Origin: Oscillospiraceae bacterium
Lineage (GTDB): Bacteria; Bacillota; Clostridia; Oscillospirales; Acutalibacteraceae
Assembly: GCA_015065645.1 (NCBI GenBank)
Contig: SVPW01000019.1
Location: 1 to 39,054 of the forward strand
DNA length: 39,054 nt
Direction: 5' to 3'
Shown here piece after piece: positions 39,011 through 39,054 of the stretch. Made by a program: the position numbers and the translations under genes. The notes beneath the pieces were generated by a model, which had not been told where the DNA came from, searched no databases, and saw only the letters and a program-made list of their open reading frames with translations. How positions within the stretch are numbered: the first letter of the stretch is position 1; each line of letters begins with the position of its first letter.

Positions 39011-39054
39011 GTTGGTCTTGTTCGATGTGAGGTTATAAACAGAGGTTATCTTGA

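Noticed and set aside
38850-39038. 62-codon plus-strand gene at the right edge
   Set aside because: It begins at TTG without an RBS and crosses a direct repeat; the similarity between copies is at base level across frames, more like structured or repeat DNA than coding sequence.

Overview
The window reads as chromosomal DNA of a spore-forming gut-type Clostridia (Bacillota). The best guess from gene content and repeat style is Oscillospirales. The firmest marker is a complete eight-gene spoIIIA operon (25335-29907, minus strand). Clostridial-style RBSs, sigma-A promoters with 17-bp spacers and short hairpin repeats fit this. The genus cannot be fixed from the sequence alone.

The window has two compositional halves. 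Bases 1 to about 7120 are GC-rich (one sampled 60-base line holds 43 G+C) and hold the 3' end of a class II fructose-bisphosphate aldolase, coaX with a neighbouring ECF-type S component (probably for pantothenate), an M14 zinc carboxypeptidase, a Nudix hydrolase with a small membrane protein, and an operon of two membrane proteins (one DUF5058-like) with a membrane-anchored M20 peptidase. From about 7200 onward the DNA is AT-rich (a sampled line holds 23 of 60 G+C) with different codon use. Both halves carry housekeeping genes, so the break is either an assembly or rearrangement join between related genomes or a large transfer.

Region 7.5-15.7 kb is accessory in character. It has two orphan small genes sharing a duplicated promoter/RBS, one with an apparent ATT start. 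Next is a phage-like switch: XRE repressor plus ImmA-type protease, facing a zinc-ribbon protein and a sigma-region-4-like protein across regularly spaced 18-bp operator-like sites. It is followed by a Y-family DNA polymerase with its own promoter and a LexA-like box, together a likely damage-inducible mutagenesis cassette. Then come a Na/phosphate symporter-like protein, two membrane-anchored orphans and a NodB-type deacetylase.

Region 15.7-25.3 kb holds a B12-binding radical SAM protein, a divergent XRE/SLOG gene pair, a eukaryote-like (GH13_8-type) glycogen branching enzyme, DegV, RadC, an RluA-family pseudouridine synthase, a DUF5050-like lipoprotein and Asp23/Gls24. Region 25.3-29.9 kb is spoIIIAA-AH. 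A 1.1-kb gene-free stretch with hairpins and an 82-bp tandem repeat precedes (in minus-strand order, follows) an oligosaccharide ABC importer (binding protein and two permeases, no ATPase) ending in malQ; with glgB this points to uptake and remodelling of alpha-glucans.

The right end has tRNA-Thr, tRNA-Tyr and tRNA-Leu, a degraded XRE gene, a DUF262/HNH GmrSD-like defence gene with its own promoter, and an unidentified imperfect repeat region running off the edge. The strongest candidates for something undescribed are the repressor/protease-controlled polymerase cassette (8647-11500), the XRE-SLOG pair (17591-18347), the DUF5058/M20 operon (4213-7056) and the right-edge repeat (38721-39010).
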